From Lachnospiraceae bacterium (GTDB taxonomy: Bacteria > Bacillota > Clostridia > Lachnospirales > Lachnospiraceae), in NCBI GenBank assembly GCA_900753305.1, contig CAADYR010000004.1, positions 1 to 12,191 on the forward strand: a DNA stretch of 12,191 bases, written 5' to 3'. Position numbers and translations under genes: made by a program. The notes under the pieces were generated by a model. The model ran no database searches. It saw only the letters and a list, made by a program, of their open reading frames with translations, and was not told where the DNA came from. Of the stretch, positions 1 through 7,218 are shown piece by piece; position 1 is the first letter of the stretch; each line of letters begins with the position of its first letter.

Positions 1-1
1 A

Positions 2-83
2 TGGATGGAGGTGGATTCGAACCACCGAAGCAATTTGCAGCAGATTTACAGTCTGTCCCCTTTGGCCACTCGGGAATCCATCC
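2..83 (-). tRNA. tRNA-Tyr (anticodon GTA)
   Basis: Reading the minus strand gives a class II tRNA with a long variable arm. The 7-bp acceptor stem pairs GGATGGA (77-83) with TCCATCC (3-9), and position 2 supplies the A discriminator. The anticodon GTA is at 47-49 in a CTGTAAA loop. The T-arm GGTTCGAATCC is canonical, and the D-arm carries the GAGTGGCCAAAGG pattern typical of bacterial tRNA-Tyr. The mature part is 82 nt, the usual size without CCA. The base following the discriminator is T, so the CCA end appears not to be encoded. It lies downstream of the sugar operon but has its own promoter. Confidence 0.96.
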
Positions 84-91
84 ATACAGTC

Positions 92-112
92 TCGTGAGCA
101 TATTGCTCACGA
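92..112 (-). other. 9-bp hairpin in the tRNA-Tyr 5' leader
   Basis: The arms TCGTGAGCA (92-100) and TGCTCACGA (104-112) are perfect reverse complements around a 3-nt loop. In the minus-strand transcript the hairpin sits 8 nt ahead of the mature tRNA 5' end and about 11 nt after the expected start. It has no following T-run, so it does not look like an intrinsic terminator of the upstream operon. A role in leader processing or in insulating the tRNA from read-through transcripts is possible but unproven. Confidence 0.55.
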
Positions 113-129
113 AGTCCTGACAATAATAG

Positions 130-158
130 AATATACCATATCATCTGTTAAAACGCAA
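130..158 (-). promoter_or_regulatory. Promoter of tRNA-Tyr
   Basis: On the minus strand TTGCGT (153-158) is followed after exactly 17 nt by TATATT (130-135). The -10 is preceded by TGG, giving an extended TGn -10 element. Start of transcription would be near position 123, giving a leader of about 40 nt. It lies directly downstream of the GH127 stop codon (169-171), so the tRNA need not depend on the sugar operon. Confidence 0.65.
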
Positions 159-168
159 GATCATAATT

Positions 169-2046
169 TTAAAAAGTCGAAACCTTTCTTACCCAGACTC
201 TCATCTCTCCTTCCCCTGCATTTCCCCAGTGGGAATAGGGGATGGCCTTTATTGATGTTTCTTCTATCCGGGGCGGTATTGTGGAATATAGTGCCTTATG
301 ATCTTCCGTATGCTCACGGTATCCCTTTAAGATCACACTGTCCTGACACTGACTGTCGATTGACTCAATCATTAATTCTGATAAATGCTTACCATTATCC
401 GCTTCTTCCAGGCAGAATACAACCGGTCCTCTCATAACAGCCACCTTACCTGCATCGTCTTCCACACAGGTATTGGCGTATACCAATTGTGCAGTAATTC
501 CAAACTTTAACTGAAGCTTATCTCCATCTTTCCACTTTCTGGAAACAGAAAAATATCCCTGTTCCTGTTCTGCTTCAACCGGCTGACCATTCATTCTGAT
601 TTCTGTCCCTGTACTCCAACCGGGATTTCTTAATTTTAACGTAAAGTCCTTCTCTTCACCGGTATAGGAAACTTCTATTTTTCCATCTGTGAGATATGAT
701 CCCGTGATATTCCATACACTATCATCCGGCATGATGATCCGTCCGCATAGATACAAATGGATTGCCATACTGCAGAAATCATCCGCTATATCATAACTAT
801 ATCTCTCCAATGAAGTCAGAATACGCGCCACATTCGGAGGACAGCATGCACACCCGAACCAGGTCACTCTGCTTGACCGGACATGTCTCATATCATATCT
901 TTGGTGAACCTTAGCCGGATTTACTTCAAGAGGATTTACATAAAAATATTGTTTTCCATCTTCGGACATGCCACTTGATATTCCATTATAAAGTGCTACC
1001 TCCATCACATCCGCATAATTGCTGTTCCATTCCAGTTTAAGCATTCTGCGTGCCCACATAAACAATCCGATGGAAGCACAGGTTTCTGCATAGGCACGGT
1101 CATTTGGCAGATCATACGCAATCGAAAACCCTTCGCCATGCTCATCAGAACCAATCGCCCCTGTAATATACATTTTCTTAGTAGTTACATCTGTCCAGAG
1201 CACCTTTAACGCATTAAAAAGTGCCTCATCCCCGGATGCTTTTGCCAGATCTGCCATACCGGAATACAGGTACATTGCCCGGACTGCATGCCCGACGGCT
1301 TCTGTCTGCTCAAGAACCGGCTTGTGTGCCTGATGATATTCCAGAGCAAACCATTTATCATGATACTGCTCTCCATAGCCGGAGTCTTCCAATAGAAAAG
1401 AAGGCTGCTTTCCTCTCTCCATCAGAATATATTTCATAAATTCCAGATACTGATCGTTTCCGGTATATTGATACAGCTTATACAAAGCAAGCTCCAACTC
1501 CGGGTGTCCAGGATAAATATGCAATTGATTTTCATCCGGGCCAATCCGGTCCATAAACCATTTTATATATCGTTCCATGATATGCAGAAACCGTTCTTCC
1601 CCGGTAACCTCCGCATATCCGACCGCTGCTTCCAGTAAATGTCCCGCACAGTACATTTCATGTCCATGTGCAATATTCTTAAGCCTCTGATCCGGTTTTT
1701 CACAGATATAGTATGTATCCAGATATCCATCTTCCTGCTGCGTCTGCTCTATGAGATCAATCACATCTTCGATTTTCTTCCGGATTTCAGGATCATCATT
1801 CACTTTTAAGGAATAAGCTGCTGCCTCAATCCATTTTGCCACATCACTATCCTGAAAGAGCATACCCACATATTTACCATTTTTCTGTCCGGATGCAATG
1901 CGAAAGTTTTCAATTGCATGGCTGCTCGGAATCCCTTCTATTTCATCATTTAATACCTCATATTGATAAGGTATAATTTCATTACACATTTTGGATATAA
2001 CCGGACTCCAAAAGCAGTCCTCAATCTGCATTTGTGAATGCTTCAT
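169..2046 (-). CDS. GH127 glycoside hydrolase (beta-L-arabinofuranosidase family, DUF1680), copy A
   Basis: A 625-residue cytoplasmic enzyme with no signal peptide and the full length of the family (about 620-660). GH127 enzymes, typified by bifidobacterial HypBA1, release beta-L-arabinofuranose with a zinc-bound cysteine nucleophile. The key residues are present with HypBA1-like spacing: likely acid/base E305 (in GEGF), zinc ligands E321 and C323 (ETC), and C401-C402 in the CCPPN motif, with C401 expected as nucleophile. H136 (CAGH), H181 and H253 (VGHA) match conserved active-site histidine neighbourhoods. The N-terminal two thirds form the alpha/alpha barrel and the rest beta-sandwich domains. 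The ATG at 2046 is preceded by GAGGTGA seven bases upstream, located inside the end of the preceding GH127 gene 7 nt away, so the two are translationally close. It is last in the importer operon. Substrate is inferred from family; some GH127 members act on other sugars such as those of rhamnogalacturonan II. Confidence 0.92.
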   Translation of the reverse strand: MKHSQMQIEDCFWSPVISKMCNEIIPYQYEVLNDEIEGIPSSHAIENFRIASGQKNGKYVGMLFQDSDVAKWIEAAAYSLKVNDDPEIRKKIEDVIDLIEQTQQEDGYLDTYYICEKPDQRLKNIAHGHEMYCAGHLLEAAVGYAEVTGEERFLHIMERYIKWFMDRIGPDENQLHIYPGHPELELALYKLYQYTGNDQYLEFMKYILMERGKQPSFLLEDSGYGEQYHDKWFALEYHQAHKPVLEQTEAVGHAVRAMYLYSGMADLAKASGDEALFNALKVLWTDVTTKKMYITGAIGSDEHGEGFSIAYDLPNDRAYAETCASIGLFMWARRMLKLEWNSNYADVMEVALYNGISSGMSEDGKQYFYVNPLEVNPAKVHQRYDMRHVRSSRVTWFGCACCPPNVARILTSLERYSYDIADDFCSMAIHLYLCGRIIMPDDSVWNITGSYLTDGKIEVSYTGEEKDFTLKLRNPGWSTGTEIRMNGQPVEAEQEQGYFSVSRKWKDGDKLQLKFGITAQLVYANTCVEDDAGKVAVMRGPVVFCLEEADNGKHLSELMIESIDSQCQDSVILKGYREHTEDHKALYSTIPPRIEETSIKAIPYSHWGNAGEGEMRVWVRKVSTF

Positions 2047-2053
2047 TCTACAA

Positions 2054-3943
2054 TCACCTCTCCTTCAAAAATACAGTCATGGCTCCTTTACCTCTGTTCC
2101 CCCACGAATAATACGGCACCAGACAGATTTTAATTTCTTCATAATCCGGTGACTGCTCTCCATACAGCCCCGTATTCCGTTCTATTGCACGATAACCATC
2201 AACAATTAACCTTCCGTCTGCGTGACAGACCTGTCCTTCTCTTTTTATGTAAAGAGTATGGAGCTCCTGATTATCTGCTTCTTCTACACAATATACAAAG
2301 GGACCACACGTAACAGCTGTCTTTCCTGTGAGGGAGCTTACTTTCAGACTTCCGTAAACCTTTTGAGGCACCATATCAAAGCAGATTTCCAGTACACTCT
2401 CTTTGCTCCAGTCTTCTTTCGTAATTTCCAGATAGCCCTTCCGGATTATTCTTTTAAGCTTCTCTCCGTCCAGAGATACCTCGTAATGACTGCACCATTC
2501 CGGTATTCTCACTCTGAAAGTACCTTTTTCGGAATTATCTTTTTTCACATAGAATTTCACATTCCCATTATCCGGATACACGGTCTCCTGACGCACACTC
2601 CAGCCGGCTTTCTGAATGCTGCTTCCAATAAATAAATGAACATTCAGTTCATTTCTGTCCCCGGTATAGATGTATTTATTCATTCCCATAAGCAGCCTTG
2701 CAATATTAGGCGGACAGCACGGACAGTCAAACCATGTCTGACGTTCTGCCTTCAGATGGGAATAATCCTGTCTCTTTTCACATTTCCGTGGATCAATCTC
2801 CAGTGCATTCGTATAAAAGAACTCTGTTCCGCTCTCCGACATTCCAACCAGAATCGCATTGTATAAGGTTCTCTCCATGATATCACTGTATCTGCTGTCT
2901 GTTTCTACCAGAAGCATATGATAGGATAAAAGGAAAAGGCCAATTGCGGCGCAGGTTTCTCCATACATCAGATCGGTCGGAAGATCATACGGATAAGAAA
3001 AGCTCTCTCCATAAGCACATGCTCCAATCGCACCTGTCAGATACATTTTCTGTGATACGACGCTTTGCCACAGCTTACACATATGTGCAAACAGCTCCTT
3101 ATCCTCATTCAGTCTCGCTTTGTCAACGGCTGCAGTATAATAATACATTGCCTTTACGGCATGCCCTACCGGCTCTGTCTGTTCCCGAATCGGCAGATGA
3201 GACTGCGAATGCTGATAATTACTTTCCTCCAGTTCATAAACCAGATTATTCCGTACATTCTGATTTCTATTCTCTTTTGAAAAGAAATATGGTTTTTTCC
3301 CACGTTCCTCGACAAAATAGTCTGCTAATAATTTGTATCTTTCTACATCTGTTTCCTCATATAACCGGTAAAGTGCAAGCTCGATTTCCGCATGCCCGTC
3401 ATATCCGTGAATCTTGCCTTCTTCTGTTCCGAAGCTATAGTCAATATAATCTGCATAAGCTCTTGCTATTTCAAGCAGCTTCGTATTCTGAATTGTCTGG
3501 TAGGCAGATACCGCTGCCTCAATCAGATGTCCTGCACAATATAACTGACAGGATTCCTTAAGATAGTGCCAGCGGTCCTGCAGTCCATGAATGATATAGT
3601 AAGTATTCAGATATCCATTTTTCTGCTGTGCCCGGTCCAATAAATCAATTGCTTCCTCTAAATAAGTCTGCATTTCCTCATTTTCATATTGTAAACTCAA
3701 AGAAGCGGCTTCCATCCACTTAAACACATCACTGTCCTGTGACACCAGACCATAGAAATTGCGGTCTGATTCCCCGGCTGCGATCCGGAAGTTTTCAAAT
3801 GCCCCGCTCGGTTCAACACCGTAAAGCTCGTTGTTTAACGCCTTTCGGATATAGGGAATTGTTTTCTCTTCAACTATATTACGCTTTTTATGTATTAATC
3901 CATCTGTTATTTTTACTTCTGACATTCTGGTCTCTTTATACAT
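2054..3943 (-). CDS. GH127 glycoside hydrolase (beta-L-arabinofuranosidase family, DUF1680), copy B
   Basis: A 629-residue paralogue of its downstream neighbour, also without signal peptide and so cytoplasmic. The catalytic set is complete: acid/base E313 (YGES), E329 and C331 (ETC), C409-C410 in CCPPN with C409 the expected nucleophile, plus H139 (CAGH) and H261 (VGHA). The barrel core shared with copy A is clearly conserved (FENFRIAAG, QDSDVFKWMEAA, EQTEPVGHAV), while loops and the C-terminal sandwich differ widely. This suggests an old duplication with different specificities rather than a recent copy. It has an extra segment around residues 223-240 not obvious in copy A. The ATG at 3943 is preceded by AAAGGA and lies 4 nt after the permease stop codon, placing it firmly in the transporter operon. 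Role inferred: cleavage of imported beta-L-arabinofuranosyl oligosaccharides, or a related sugar linkage. Confidence 0.91.
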   Translation of the reverse strand: MYKETRMSEVKITDGLIHKKRNIVEEKTIPYIRKALNNELYGVEPSGAFENFRIAAGESDRNFYGLVSQDSDVFKWMEAASLSLQYENEEMQTYLEEAIDLLDRAQQKNGYLNTYYIIHGLQDRWHYLKESCQLYCAGHLIEAAVSAYQTIQNTKLLEIARAYADYIDYSFGTEEGKIHGYDGHAEIELALYRLYEETDVERYKLLADYFVEERGKKPYFFSKENRNQNVRNNLVYELEESNYQHSQSHLPIREQTEPVGHAVKAMYYYTAAVDKARLNEDKELFAHMCKLWQSVVSQKMYLTGAIGACAYGESFSYPYDLPTDLMYGETCAAIGLFLLSYHMLLVETDSRYSDIMERTLYNAILVGMSESGTEFFYTNALEIDPRKCEKRQDYSHLKAERQTWFDCPCCPPNIARLLMGMNKYIYTGDRNELNVHLFIGSSIQKAGWSVRQETVYPDNGNVKFYVKKDNSEKGTFRVRIPEWCSHYEVSLDGEKLKRIIRKGYLEITKEDWSKESVLEICFDMVPQKVYGSLKVSSLTGKTAVTCGPFVYCVEEADNQELHTLYIKREGQVCHADGRLIVDGYRAIERNTGLYGEQSPDYEEIKICLVPYYSWGNRGKGAMTVFLKER

Positions 3944-3947
3944 TTCT

Positions 3948-4778
3948 CTATCCTTTCACTGCACCGGCTGCAACACCACTGATAATGGTTTTCTGTGCAA
4001 ATAAATAAATGATCACAACAGGTATAATCGCCATAAGGCCGGAGGCCAGCAGCAGATTCCATCTGTTTTGCGTAAACTGGTTATAAAAAGATAATTGTGA
4101 CAACGGAATAGTGTATAACTCCTTTTTGGAAATAAGGATCATAGGAAGCATCAAATCATTCCAGTACCGGATGAAATATAATACAGCGACTGTTCCTGTA
4201 ATCGGTTTTAATAACGGAAAAATAATCCTGAAAAAGAAACGATATCCGCTTGCACCATCCATATAGGCACACTCATCCAGTTCTTTCGGAATGGAACTTA
4301 CCGCCTGTTTATACATAATCACCGCCAGTGAACATGAAAATCCTGCATTCAATACCGACACCAACGTCAGATTGTTGGAAATATGAAGCTCTGATGCAAC
4401 GACTGCCAACGGTATCATAATAACCGGAAACGGAAGCATCATTGCAATCATAAATACAATTGATGTGATTTCCCCGATACGATTATTCATTCTGTCCAGC
4501 TTATATCCTGCCATGGCCCCCAGTGCAATCACGATAACTCCACTTACCACTGCAAAGTAGATCGTATTTCCAAAAACCTTAAGATAATTTCCGGTTTTCA
4601 TAACCTCCTTAAAATTATCAAGATTCCACTCTTCCGGCAATGCCAGTGGTTCCATGACTACCTGTCCAAAGGTCTTAAAGGAATTAATAATTACAAATAC
4701 CATCGGAAGGAACATGGCAATACATATTAACCAAAGCACGATGGCAAGAATCATATTGACTTTTCTTTCTTTTTTCAT
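3948..4778 (-). CDS. Sugar ABC transporter permease, MalG/CUT1 type
   Basis: A 276-residue inner-membrane permease with about six hydrophobic segments: roughly residues 9-32, 70-92, 106-128, 136-156, 194-213 and 244-262. The cytoplasmic EAA loop that docks the ATPase is at residues 169-190, with ECAYMDG followed by IIFPLLKP. The first two EAA residues appear as EC, a tolerated variation. The C-terminus ends in AGAVKG, a typical MalG-family ending. It pairs with the upstream MalF-type permease, whose stop overlaps this start as ATGA (4775-4778), so translation is coupled; a GGGAGG site lies upstream of the ATG. No ATPase gene is next to it, which is usual for Gram-positive CUT1 systems energised by a shared MsmK/UgpC-type ATPase. 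The imported sugar is inferred from the GH127 neighbours. Confidence 0.95.
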   Translation of the reverse strand: MKKERKVNMILAIVLWLICIAMFLPMVFVIINSFKTFGQVVMEPLALPEEWNLDNFKEVMKTGNYLKVFGNTIYFAVVSGVIVIALGAMAGYKLDRMNNRIGEITSIVFMIAMMLPFPVIMIPLAVVASELHISNNLTLVSVLNAGFSCSLAVIMYKQAVSSIPKELDECAYMDGASGYRFFFRIIFPLLKPITGTVAVLYFIRYWNDLMLPMILISKKELYTIPLSQLSFYNQFTQNRWNLLLASGLMAIIPVVIIYLFAQKTIISGVAAGAVKG

Positions 4779-5653
4779 CCTGCATCCTCCCTTGTCAGTT
4801 TCATCTGCAGACCGGCAATTATGGTCATAATAATGGTAAGTATAACGGCCAGAGCCGAAGCGTATCCCATCCTGTGGCTCTTAAAAGCTTCGTTATAAAT
4901 ATACAAAGATATATTTTCTGAGGCATGACCCGGTCCACCATTAGTCAAACTCATAATTAACGGAAACATATTAAGACTCTCTGTAATTGCCAGAAAGATA
5001 CATACAAATGCTGTTGGCTTCATTAACGGTATTGTAATATAACGAATCATCTTAATACCTGTACAGCCATCAATCAACGCTGCTTCCAGCGGATCCTGCG
5101 GAAGCAGCTGTAATCCTGCCAGATAAATAACCATAAAATAGCCTATGCTCTGCCATAGCTTAACAAAAACCACTGAGTATAAGACCAGACTGTTATCGGA
5201 CAGCCATCCAATGTTAAATACCTTCCAACCGGTCAGCGGATACAGATCTGTCATGAATCTTCCCAGTAAAAACTGCCAGATAAATCCAACTGTTACATTA
5301 TTGAAAACAAATGGACAAAATACAATTGCACGCAATATATTTCTGCTTCTTATTTTTGTATTCAAAGCCAGTGCTAAAAGAAAGCCCAATACATTGGCCA
5401 GCAAAATCATTAATAATACGGACTTTCCGGTAAATGCCATTGAATTATAAAACCATTTATCCTGAAATACATCGAAATAATTAGTCAGACCCGTAAATTC
5501 TTTTTTGGGATTTATTCCATTGTAATCTGTAAAAGAGTAACCGATTGTCTGAAACAGTGGAAGGATAAAAAATAAAATATATAAAATCAACATAGGAAAT
5601 ACAAATTTAATATAATCTGTGATTTCTCTTACTCTTTTTTTCTTACTCTTCAT
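4775..5653 (-). CDS. Sugar ABC transporter permease, MalF/UgpA CUT1 type
   Basis: A 292-residue membrane permease. Hydrophobic segments fall near residues 17-38, 77-97, 107-130, 155-181, 213-235 and 264-284. The EAA loop is at residues 190-211 (EAALIDG then ITIPLMKP), matching the family consensus well. TNGGPG at 237-242 is a conserved MalF-family motif. With the MalG-type partner it forms the heterodimeric pore that receives sugar from the lipoprotein encoded upstream. The ATG at 5653 follows AGGAGA with a six-base spacer. A strong hairpin with a T-run lies between it and the binding-protein gene, which would be expected to lower permease expression relative to the binding protein. Confidence 0.95.
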   Translation of the reverse strand: MKSKKKRVREITDYIKFVFPMLILYILFFILPLFQTIGYSFTDYNGINPKKEFTGLTNYFDVFQDKWFYNSMAFTGKSVLLMILLANVLGFLLALALNTKIRSRNILRAIVFCPFVFNNVTVGFIWQFLLGRFMTDLYPLTGWKVFNIGWLSDNSLVLYSVVFVKLWQSIGYFMVIYLAGLQLLPQDPLEAALIDGCTGIKMIRYITIPLMKPTAFVCIFLAITESLNMFPLIMSLTNGGPGHASENISLYIYNEAFKSHRMGYASALAVILTIIMTIIAGLQMKLTREDAG

Positions 5654-5672
5654 GTCCGTCTCCTATTGAAAA

Positions 5673-5714
5673 AGACTGCAAAATCAAATAATATGAACTT
5701 TAATTTTGCAGTCT
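5673..5714 (-). terminator. Intercistronic hairpin with T-run (attenuating terminator or mRNA stabiliser)
   Basis: On the minus strand, AGACTGCAAAAT (5703-5714) pairs perfectly over 12 bp with ATTTTGCAGTCT (5673-5684) around an 18-nt loop, followed directly by more T residues. It sits 11 nt after the binding-protein stop codon and 19 nt before the permease start. The arrangement resembles partial terminators or 3' stabilising hairpins that give a binding protein much higher expression than its membrane partners. The stem is not very GC-rich, so read-through into the permeases is expected. Confidence 0.7.
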
Positions 5715-5725
5715 ATTCATAAAAC

Positions 5726-7078
5726 TTATTCTAATGCATCTGCATATTTATCAAATGCGTCATTAAAATTCTGAATCAGCTTCTTGTGATCCTTATTACC
5801 GGAATTCAGGTACTCTACCGTTACTTTCCAGGATTCTGCATCAAATCCCGCAGGTTCATATGCATAATAAGTAAACACGGTTTTCTCATTTTCCAAATAC
5901 TGCTGCAGAATTTCAGATGCCTCATCTAATTTAGGCTCAGCCAATGCATTTGCTGTAGGTACACCAATTTCATCGTAATAATATCCGCCTCCGTTTTCAG
6001 GATTTAAGAAATATTCCATAAACTGGTTGATTGCTGCTGCCTTATTCGGATCTTCATCCGATGCTTTTAAAACATTAATTACAAATCCATACTGCTTAGG
6101 GAACAATAGATCATCTGCATTATCTGAAATCGGCAGTGGGAACATTCCCATCTTAATATCCGGATTTAATTCCCTGATCTGTAAGATGGACCAGTTACCC
6201 TGAAGCATCATGGCTGCATCTCCCTTGGCAAAGGTTGCATACTGTCCGGACACATCGGTATCAAAAGGCCGGTCCTGGGTATTATCACCAACCAGATCCA
6301 ATACGTCAAACGCCTGATCAATTCCCGGCTGGTCAAAGGTCCAGTTTCCTTTCTTATAATTATCTCCCAGTTCTACTGCTGCAGGAGTCAGGATTGAAGA
6401 TGCCCCATAACCAAGGAACTGGCCAATTGTCCATTCCGTGGCATACCCTGCTGCAAATGGTGTAATTCCTGCTGCCTTGAGCTTATCTACACAGTCCTTT
6501 AATTCTGTTACCGTAGTCGGAACTTCTGAAATACCTGCCTTATCAAATAACTCTTTATTATAGAATACACCCCATGCCTGTGTGTCCATCGGAATACCAT
6601 ATACCCCACCGTCTATGGTAACCGTATCAAGCTCTGTATCACGGATATATTTCATAAATGGCTCATCTTTAATGTCTTTGATATATCCTGCTTCCACATA
6701 GCTTGCCAGTTCATACCCCTGTAACTGGCTGGTCATATCCGGCGCATCATTTGCTGCAAGTCTTGTCATTAATTCTTCCAGATGATTGGTTCCTGTCGCA
6801 TTAAATGTCACATGAACAGCACTTTGGCTGTTATTAAAATCATCCACAATTCTGCTGAAAATCTCCGTTCTGTTCGGATCTCCAAACAGGAATTCCAATT
6901 CTACCGTTTCACCGGATGCTGCTGTACTTTCTGCTGATGTTGATTCTGTTGTTTCTGTCGCTTCCGATGAACCCTGCGTTGTTTCCCCTGCCTGCTGGCT
7001 CTGTCCACAGCCTGTCAATACCATTCCTGTAAGCATTGCTGCCATGATACCAAGTGATATTAATTTTTTACTTTTCAT
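5726..7078 (-). CDS. Sugar ABC transporter substrate-binding lipoprotein (CUT1, extracellular solute-binding family 1)
   Basis: A 450-residue binding protein. It begins with a basic n-region (MKSKK), a hydrophobic stretch, and the lipobox LTGC with lipidated C24, so it should be anchored on the outer face of the cytoplasmic membrane. Residues about 25-55 form a Gln/Ser/Thr/Glu-rich linker typical of Gram-positive lipoproteins. The mature part follows the MalE-like pattern: ELEFLFGDPNR near the start, a VYGIPMD motif, AWGVFYNKELFDKAGI, and later GDAAMMLQGNW, a hallmark of this family. ATG at 7078 has an excellent GAGGAGGG site six bases upstream. It is the first gene of the importer operon and lies just after the control region with the paired regulator repeats. 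The ligand is not readable from sequence; the GH127 genes in the same operon point to arabinofuranosyl oligosaccharides. Confidence 0.95.
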   Translation of the reverse strand: MKSKKLISLGIMAAMLTGMVLTGCGQSQQAGETTQGSSEATETTESTSAESTAASGETVELEFLFGDPNRTEIFSRIVDDFNNSQSAVHVTFNATGTNHLEELMTRLAANDAPDMTSQLQGYELASYVEAGYIKDIKDEPFMKYIRDTELDTVTIDGGVYGIPMDTQAWGVFYNKELFDKAGISEVPTTVTELKDCVDKLKAAGITPFAAGYATEWTIGQFLGYGASSILTPAAVELGDNYKKGNWTFDQPGIDQAFDVLDLVGDNTQDRPFDTDVSGQYATFAKGDAAMMLQGNWSILQIRELNPDIKMGMFPLPISDNADDLLFPKQYGFVINVLKASDEDPNKAAAINQFMEYFLNPENGGGYYYDEIGVPTANALAEPKLDEASEILQQYLENEKTVFTYYAYEPAGFDAESWKVTVEYLNSGNKDHKKLIQNFNDAFDKYADALE

Positions 7079-7100
7079 TTGTAACCCTCCTCTTTACATT

Positions 7101-7115
7101 TGAAATTGCCTTTCA
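7101..7115 (-). promoter_or_regulatory. cre-like palindrome near the operon start site
   Basis: On the minus strand the sequence reads TGAAAGGCAATTTCA, with TGAAA and TTTCA as inverted halves around five bases. It resembles a CcpA catabolite-repression site, but the central CG of the consensus is not present in the right place (GGC instead). It would overlap the expected transcription start, a typical position for repression. Support is moderate to weak. Confidence 0.3.
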
Positions 7116-7117
7116 TG

Positions 7118-7146
7118 GTTATATCATATCTGTTAATTATGCATCA
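7118..7146 (-). promoter_or_regulatory. Promoter of the importer/GH127 operon (activator-dependent)
   Basis: On the minus strand a good -10 TATAAC (7118-7123) or the overlapping TATGAT (7123-7128) precedes the binding-protein gene by about 40 nt. At the 17-bp spacing the -35 position (7141-7146) reads TGATGC, a poor match to TTGACA. A poor -35 next to a pair of direct repeats is the usual layout of a promoter that needs an AraC-type activator. The exact -10 is uncertain between the two overlapping choices. Confidence 0.55.
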
Positions 7147-7153
7147 TGACATA

Positions 7154-7186
7154 GACATTTTCGACTGTTTTTAGGACAAAATCGAC
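7154..7186 (-). promoter_or_regulatory. Paired direct repeats, likely response-regulator binding sites
   Basis: On the minus strand GTCGATTTTGTC (7175-7186) and GTCGAAAATGTC (7154-7165) share GTCGAnnnTGTC; only the three central bases differ. Their starts are exactly 21 bp apart, two helical turns, so both face the same side of the DNA. The proximal copy ends 7 bp upstream of the expected -35. AraC-family activators typically bind such tandem asymmetric sites with this phasing next to the -35. The adjacent AraC-type response regulator gene is the obvious candidate protein. Confidence 0.7.
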
Positions 7187-7187
7187 A

Positions 7188-7215
7188 AAAGGATCATTTT
7201 TTCAAATGACCCTTT
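7188..7215 (-). terminator. Intrinsic terminator of the GH13-kinase-regulator operon
   Basis: On the minus strand AAAGGGTCATTT (7204-7215) pairs with AAATGATCCTTT (7188-7199) over 12 bp including one G-U pair, closed by a GAAA tetraloop. It is followed by an interrupted T-rich tract (TTTTGTCGATTTTG). The hairpin begins 3 nt past the regulator stop codon. The T-rich tail overlaps the distal direct repeat of the next promoter, so termination and activation signals are packed together. Confidence 0.75.
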
Positions 7216-7218
7216 CCT

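Noticed and set aside
2..83. tRNA-Tyr as the attachment site of an island carrying the sugar locus
   Set aside because: Integrases normally use the 3' end of a tRNA, which here faces away from the sugar genes. No integrase or second copy of the tRNA end is visible.
92..112. Hairpin read as an intrinsic terminator for the GH127 operon
   Set aside because: The stem is perfect but is not followed by a T-run in the minus direction, and it lies downstream of the tRNA promoter, so termination here would block the tRNA.
2944..3561. A 205-codon plus-strand open frame opposite GH127 copy B
   Set aside because: It lies entirely within a well-conserved GH127 gene including active-site regions, and its sequence shows no recognisable family.
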